From contig NZ_JAPDNR010000001.1 of the NCBI RefSeq assembly GCF_025989125.1, forward strand, positions 8,482,087-8,546,086: 64,000 nucleotides of DNA. The letters run 5' to 3'. The translations under genes and the position numbers were made by a program. Shown piece by piece: positions 63,061 to 64,000 of the stretch (positions are counted from its first letter, which is position 1; each line of letters starts with the position of its first letter). The notes beneath the pieces are model-generated. The model was not told where the DNA came from and made no database searches. It worked only from the letters and a program-made list of their open reading frames with translations. This stretch comes from Chitinophaga nivalis. Lineage in GTDB: Bacteria; Bacteroidota; Bacteroidia; Chitinophagales; Chitinophagaceae.

Positions 63061-63348
63061 TTAACTGCGATTAATGCGTTTTGCTGTTTGTTTTAATGCC
63101 TCGCCAGCCAGTGGTTCTTCTTCCAGTATTTCCAATACTTTATCAGACAACCATACCACCAGCAAGGTATCTTCCGGCATTTCCAGGAACCGGGCCAGCT
63201 TACTGACCTGTTCGCGCTGGGCTTTTCGTTCGCCCCTCTCCAGTTTACTGACCAAGGCCGTATCCACCTCGATAGCCGCCGCTACCTGGCGTAACAGCAA
63301 TCCTTTGTTTTCGCGGATTTCCCGAATGGTTTCACCAAAATTTTTCAA
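63061..63348 (-). CDS. XRE-family regulator, controller-protein-like
   Basis: A 95-residue protein that is mostly one helix-turn-helix domain: GETIREIRENKGLLLRQVAA, then ALVSKLERGERKAQREQVSK. Small XRE proteins preceding R-M genes often act as controller (C) proteins that delay restriction until methylation is complete. It leads the operon: its stop is 2 bases from the mod start. The palindrome at the promoter is the likely binding site. C proteins are best known from type II systems, so its presence with a type III-like set is of note. Confidence 0.85.
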   Translation of the reverse strand: MKNFGETIREIRENKGLLLRQVAAAIEVDTALVSKLERGERKAQREQVSKLARFLEMPEDTLLVVWLSDKVLEILEEEPLAGEALKQTAKRINRS

Positions 63349-63358
63349 TTACCAAATT

Positions 63359-63386
63359 TTTGACTTGTCAAGAAGTGTCAAATATA
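63359..63386 (-). promoter_or_regulatory. Promoter and palindromic operator of the R-M operon
   Basis: TTTGAC (63359-63364) and GTCAAA (63377-63382) are perfect inverted ends of a 24-bp element with an inner CTTGTCAAG. The minus-strand TATATTTG (63379-63386) is a perfect TAnnTTTG element whose end overlaps the palindrome, 31 bases before the XRE start. Autoregulation by the XRE protein is likely. Confidence 0.62.
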
Positions 63387-63679
63387 AAGAAAAGCAGGGA
63401 TTGAGGAAGGGAATAGGTAAGATCTGCGCGATTGTCCGGATAGAAAATGTATACAGTAGGATCACCTGTCAGCGATCATCAGGAGCATACGGGTAAATAA
63501 TAAATATTTCATCCGTAGTTTTATACAGCAATGTAAGCTGGATATTGTATTTTTCGGATAGCATGCCCTCAAATGAAACAGGTATCATTTGACTAGAAAA
63601 TTATTATTTTTTACCCCGGAAACGAGCTTATACTTATCAGAAAAAGATAAATTGATTTTTTATTAAAAATAAATATCCG
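63387..63679. other. Intergenic region between R-M operon and ankyrin-type gene
   Basis: AT-rich sequence with a possible plus-strand promoter; I see no frame or repeat worth calling. Confidence 0.4.
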
Positions 63680-64000
63680 ATGCAAACACTGATCAATAAT
63701 AAAGATTATGAAGGGATTCAAAAGGCGCTTTCTCAAAATCCTTCATTAGCCAATGAAGGGATACCTTTTGACGAAACGAATACTGCCAAAGCTCATCCAC
63801 TCCATAGGATCTGTGATGGTGTATTTGCCAATACCTATACGGATCAGGAAGCCGTTGAAATGGCCCGGATATTTTTAGCATATGGCGCAAATATTAATGG
63901 TTATGGATTAACCGAAGAACAGGATACTCCCCTTACTGCGGCAGCCAGCCTGCATGCGGAGGAAGTAGGTATTTTATATATAGAAAACGGCGCAGCGATT
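63680..64000 (+). CDS. Ankyrin-repeat-like protein, 3' end beyond the window
   Basis: An ATG at 63680 opens 107 codons that run off the window without a stop. The translation has ankyrin-like features: HPLHRICDGVF, then MARIFLAYGANINGYG and TPLTAAASLHAEEVG, followed by LYIENGAAI. The start is MQTLINNKDYEGIQKALSQN, a usual lead-in for such proteins. Ankyrin proteins bind other proteins; the partner is unknown. It stands next to an R-M operon but is read divergently. Confidence 0.75.
   Translation, partial: MQTLINNKDYEGIQKALSQNPSLANEGIPFDETNTAKAHPLHRICDGVFANTYTDQEAVEMARIFLAYGANINGYGLTEEQDTPLTAAASLHAEEVGILYIENGAAI

Overview
The window reads as chromosome from a member of the Bacteroidota, most like Chitinophaga or a near relative (inference). 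The signs are two SusC/SusD pairs, a TonB protein, DUF5916 and DUF6515 proteins, a LytTR regulator, and promoter elements of the TAnnTTTG type placed close to start codons. I saw no rRNA, tRNA, CRISPR array, insertion sequence or integrase. The window opens inside an mprF-like gene and closes inside an ankyrin-type gene.

Layout. 1-3060: MprF-type lysyl-phosphatidylglycerol synthase end, a VirJ/AcvB-type hydrolase, and a LytTR regulator with a degenerate receiver. 3060-5058: sparse region with a small HTH gene, structured DNA, an orphan terminator and one unknown gene. 5059-12776: DUF5916 outer-membrane protein, GH20 hexosaminidase, FMN-binding glutamate-synthase-like protein, amidohydrolase. 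12916-19450: central carbon metabolism (gnd, zwf, pgl in one direction, then ppc). 19690-29640: tonB, then a long minus-strand operon whose transcription order is phosphate-binding-like protein, SusC, SusD, sulfatase, a 40-residue membrane protein and a sterol-desaturase-type enzyme. 29770-34906: YitT transporter-like protein, NagX-type acyltransferase, SDR, lipoprotein, GH105. 34952-39740: second SusC/SusD pair. 39877-45007: small secreted protein, amidase, LpxL-like acyltransferase with fatty acid desaturase, DJ-1/PfpI protein, aldo/keto reductase. 45008-47235: a 2.2 kb stretch with no convincing gene but with six conserved stem-loops. 47236-57301: ADP-ribosylglycohydrolase, DUF6515, PI-PLC-like, TPM, VOC, DUF5710, endonuclease/exonuclease/phosphatase, TPR and small membrane proteins. 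57524-63386: a four-gene restriction-modification operon (XRE regulator, Mod, unknown protein, Res). 63680-64000: start of an ankyrin-type gene.

Most interesting points. (1) In the type III-like restriction operon the Res subunit keeps its helicase motifs but has lost the PD...ExK residues of its C-terminal nuclease. An extra protein encoded between mod and res carries a D...ELK signature, so the cutting function may have moved to a separate subunit. (2) Six stem-loops at 45183-45834 share a 10-base loop and show compensatory stem changes. (3) A near-identical 27-bp palindrome with an overlapping promoter element sits upstream of both SusC operons, one of which carries a sulfatase, suggesting a shared nutrient-starvation regulon. 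All three are inferences from reading the sequence; no database search was possible.
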